Source: Solitalea koreensis
GTDB lineage: Bacteria; Bacteroidota; Bacteroidia; Sphingobacteriales; Sphingobacteriaceae
Assembly (NCBI RefSeq): GCF_900182575.1
Contig: NZ_FXSZ01000001.1
Location: forward strand, 124,001 to 188,000
Direction: 5' to 3'
DNA: 64,000 bases
Below, piece by piece: positions 62,223 to 64,000 of this stretch. Within the stretch, counting starts at the first letter, position 1. Each line of letters starts with the position of its first letter. The notes beneath the pieces are model-generated. The model saw nothing but the letters and a program-made list of their open reading frames with translations. It was not told the DNA's origin and did not search any database. Position numbers and translations under genes: made by a program.

Positions 62223-63344
62223 ATGAGTAAGAAGAAAGACGAAAAAAAAGAAGAGAAAAAACATCATTCGGTAGTAAATAAGAAATCGATTGAATTTTTC
62301 GAAAAATATATTAATACCCATTCACCTACAGGGTTTGAATGGACAGGACAAAAGGTTTGGTTAGATTACATTAAACCCTATGTCGATACTCATTTTGTGG
62401 ATAATTACGGTACCGCTGTTGGTGTAATTAACCCAGAAGCAGAATACAAAGTAGTTATTGAAGCGCATGCTGATGAAATTTCATGGTTTGTGAATTACAT
62501 TACCAATGATGGATTAATTTATGTAATTCGTAACGGAGGTTCTGATCATCAAATAGCACCTTCAAAACGCGTTAATATTCATACCGAAAAAGGTATTGTA
62601 AAAGCTGTTTTCGGCTGGCCTGCCATTCATACTCGTAGTGGTGAAAAAGAAGAAGCGCCGACCTTAAAAAACATCTTTTTAGATTGTGGATGTACCACCA
62701 AAGAGGAAGTAGACGCGTTGGGTATACATGTTGGCTGCGTTATTACTTATGAAGATGAGTTCATGGTTTTGAACGATCGCTATTATGTAGGTCGCGCACT
62801 CGACAACCGTGCCGGTGGTTTTATGATAGCTGAAGTAGCACGATTGTTAAATGAAAATAAAAAGAAATTGCCATTTGGCTTATACATCGTGAATTCTGTG
62901 CAAGAGGAGATCGGTTTACGAGGAGCAGAAATGATCGCCAATCGAATTAAACCGAACTTGGCCATTGTTACTGACGTAACACATGACACAAGCACTCCAA
63001 TGATTAACAAAATTACTCAGGGTGATTTAGCCTGTGGAAAAGGCCCGGTGATTTCATACGCACCGGCAGTTCACAATAACCTCAATAAAATATTGGTTGA
63101 TACTGCCAAAAAGCATGATCTTCCTTTCCAACGTCAGGCCAGTTCACGTTCAACAGGTACTGATACCGATGCATTTGCATATTCAAACGGAGGTGTTGTT
63201 TCTGCCTTAATTTCTTTACCCCTTCGCTACATGCATACCACCGTTGAAATGGTGCATAAACACGATGTTGACAATGTAATTAGCTTGATCTATGAAACCT
63301 TGCTTGAGATAAAGCCAGGCCATGACTTCAGATACATCAAATAA
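62223..63344 (+). CDS. M42-family metallopeptidase (glutamyl aminopeptidase/endoglucanase-like)
   Basis: The ATG at 62223 gives 373 residues; the frame is open upstream to 62160 but the leader is not natural. The N-terminus is very basic and acidic (MSKKKDEKKEEKKHH). Metal ligands: VIEAHADEISW (His), RALDNRAGGF (Asp), NSVQEEIGLRG (Glu pair), TDVTHDT (Asp) and the final His in RYMHTTVEMVH. The enzyme is a cytoplasmic di-zinc aminopeptidase that forms large tetrahedral particles in homologues. Confidence 0.94.
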   Translation: MSKKKDEKKEEKKHHSVVNKKSIEFFEKYINTHSPTGFEWTGQKVWLDYIKPYVDTHFVDNYGTAVGVINPEAEYKVVIEAHADEISWFVNYITNDGLIYVIRNGGSDHQIAPSKRVNIHTEKGIVKAVFGWPAIHTRSGEKEEAPTLKNIFLDCGCTTKEEVDALGIHVGCVITYEDEFMVLNDRYYVGRALDNRAGGFMIAEVARLLNENKKKLPFGLYIVNSVQEEIGLRGAEMIANRIKPNLAIVTDVTHDTSTPMINKITQGDLACGKGPVISYAPAVHNNLNKILVDTAKKHDLPFQRQASSRSTGTDTDAFAYSNGGVVSALISLPLRYMHTTVEMVHKHDVDNVISLIYETLLEIKPGHDFRYIK

Positions 63345-63383
63345 ATAGAAGAAAAAGGGAATGCTGAATTTCCGTATATAAAT

Positions 63384-63422
63384 AAAAATCCCTCACCTGT
63401 TATCCAGAGTGAGGGATTTTAG
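63384..63422. terminator. Bidirectional terminator between M42 and dnaK
   Basis: AAAATCCCTCAC (63385-63396) pairs with GTGAGGGATTTT (63409-63420) with a 12-base loop. It sits between convergent genes and serves both strands. Confidence 0.88.
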
Positions 63423-63438
63423 TTTATTCAGTTTGATG

Positions 63439-64000
63439 TTACTTAACTTCTTCGAAGTCTACATCTTTAACGTCACCGCTATCGCTGGTTCCATTTTCGC
63501 CTGACGGTCCGCCTTCGTTACCAGGTGCACCAGCTTCTTGAGTAGCTTTATACATCTCTTCAGAAGCTGCATTCCAAGCGTTGGTAAGCTCTGTTGATGC
63601 ACTTTCGATACCCGCAAAATCTTTTGCTGCGTAAGCATCTTTCAATTTCTTGAAAGCATCTTCAATAGGTTGCTTTTTATCAGCAGAAATCTTATCACCA
63701 TATTCTTTTAATTGTTTCTCGGTAGAGAAAATTAAAGCATCAGCAGCGTTTAATTTTTCAACCTCTTCTTTCGCTTTTTTATCTGCTTCAGCATTAGCTT
63801 CAGCTTCTTGCTTCATTTTTTGAATTTCAGCATCAGATAATCCTGAAGAAGCCTCAATGCGAATCTTCTGCTCTTTACCTGTAGCTTTATCTTTAGCCAT
63901 TACATGTAAAATACCATTGGCATCAATATCGAATGTTACTTCAATTTGAGGAATTCCACGAGGTGCAGGAGGAATACCATCCAAGTTGAAACGACCGATA
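63439..64000 (-). CDS. dnaK: Chaperone DnaK, 3' partial
   Basis: The frame is open to the right edge of the window (the TTG at 63984 is an internal Leu codon in FNLDGIPPAPRGIPQIEV). About 187 residues of the C-terminal half are present: the end of the substrate-binding beta domain (IPQIEVTFDIDANGILHV), the helical lid (IEASSGLSDAEIQKMKQEAE; EKQLKEYGDKI) and the disordered tail ending DSGDVKDVDFEEVK, the usual EEVK-type terminus. It binds unfolded proteins with ATP in the cytoplasm. Confidence 0.97.
   Translation of the reverse strand, partial: IGRFNLDGIPPAPRGIPQIEVTFDIDANGILHVMAKDKATGKEQKIRIEASSGLSDAEIQKMKQEAEANAEADKKAKEEVEKLNAADALIFSTEKQLKEYGDKISADKKQPIEDAFKKLKDAYAAKDFAGIESASTELTNAWNAASEEMYKATQEAGAPGNEGGPSGENGTSDSGDVKDVDFEEVK

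Overview
The window is AT-rich chromosomal DNA from a member of the Bacteroidota, most likely a Sphingobacteriaceae-like genus. Evidence is a SusC/SusD pair with a FecR anti-sigma factor and an ECF sigma factor, DUF4843, PKD-like lipoprotein, DUF3098 and DUF5606 proteins, the gene order ftsX - DUF3098 - uppP - truB - ribF, and TAnnTTTG-type -7 promoter boxes just upstream of several start codons. Species cannot be settled from sequence reading alone.

Layout. 1-1187: 3' end of a TlpA-like gene whose visible part has no cysteine, closed by a terminator. 1190-6018: a decaying stretch with an Mrr-type nuclease, two small secreted proteins, a response regulator without its 5' end, an MscS channel, an ABC-F scrap, a DUF2200 gene and the first 28 codons of an ECF sigma gene. 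6019-18072: a regulated outer-membrane uptake locus (sigma on +; FecR, SusC, SusD, DUF4843, PKD-like lipoprotein and two thioredoxin-fold proteins on -). 18161-30208: unknown genes, a TMEM175 channel, murI, dipeptide epimerase, M1 aminopeptidase, a large FAD/Fe-S oxidoreductase, an AlkP-superfamily phosphatase and galK. 30301-39754: leuS, ftsX, DUF3098, uppP, GH35 beta-galactosidase, truB, ribF and a lipoprotein. 39755-40888: a non-coding array of hairpin repeats with an IS3 transposase remnant. 40889-64000: housekeeping genes (uvrA, ECF sigma, aconitase, rlmH, cyclophilin, DUF5606, a secreted protein often labelled asparagine synthetase B, Porin_10, purine nucleoside phosphorylase, lpxK, FKBP/SlyD, pruA, porin, carboxyltransferase, methyltransferase, M42 peptidase, 3' end of dnaK).

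How it works together. The 6-18 kb locus looks like one signalling and transport unit: the SusC has an N-terminal STN domain that would signal to FecR, which would free the sigma factor. SusC/SusD import a ligand, while the lipoproteins and CxxC thioredoxins are probable accessory factors. No glycosidase or peptidase is present in the locus, so the ligand is unknown. Murein-related genes (murI, epimerase, uppP, ftsX) are scattered nearby but not in one operon.

I found no clear complete novel defence or mobile system. The most unusual material is the hairpin-repeat array at 40.06-40.85 kb, the thioredoxin-bearing SusCD locus with a divergent sigma factor, the gene-remnant zone at 1.2-6 kb, and two small ORFs (58 and 51 codons) framed by terminators.
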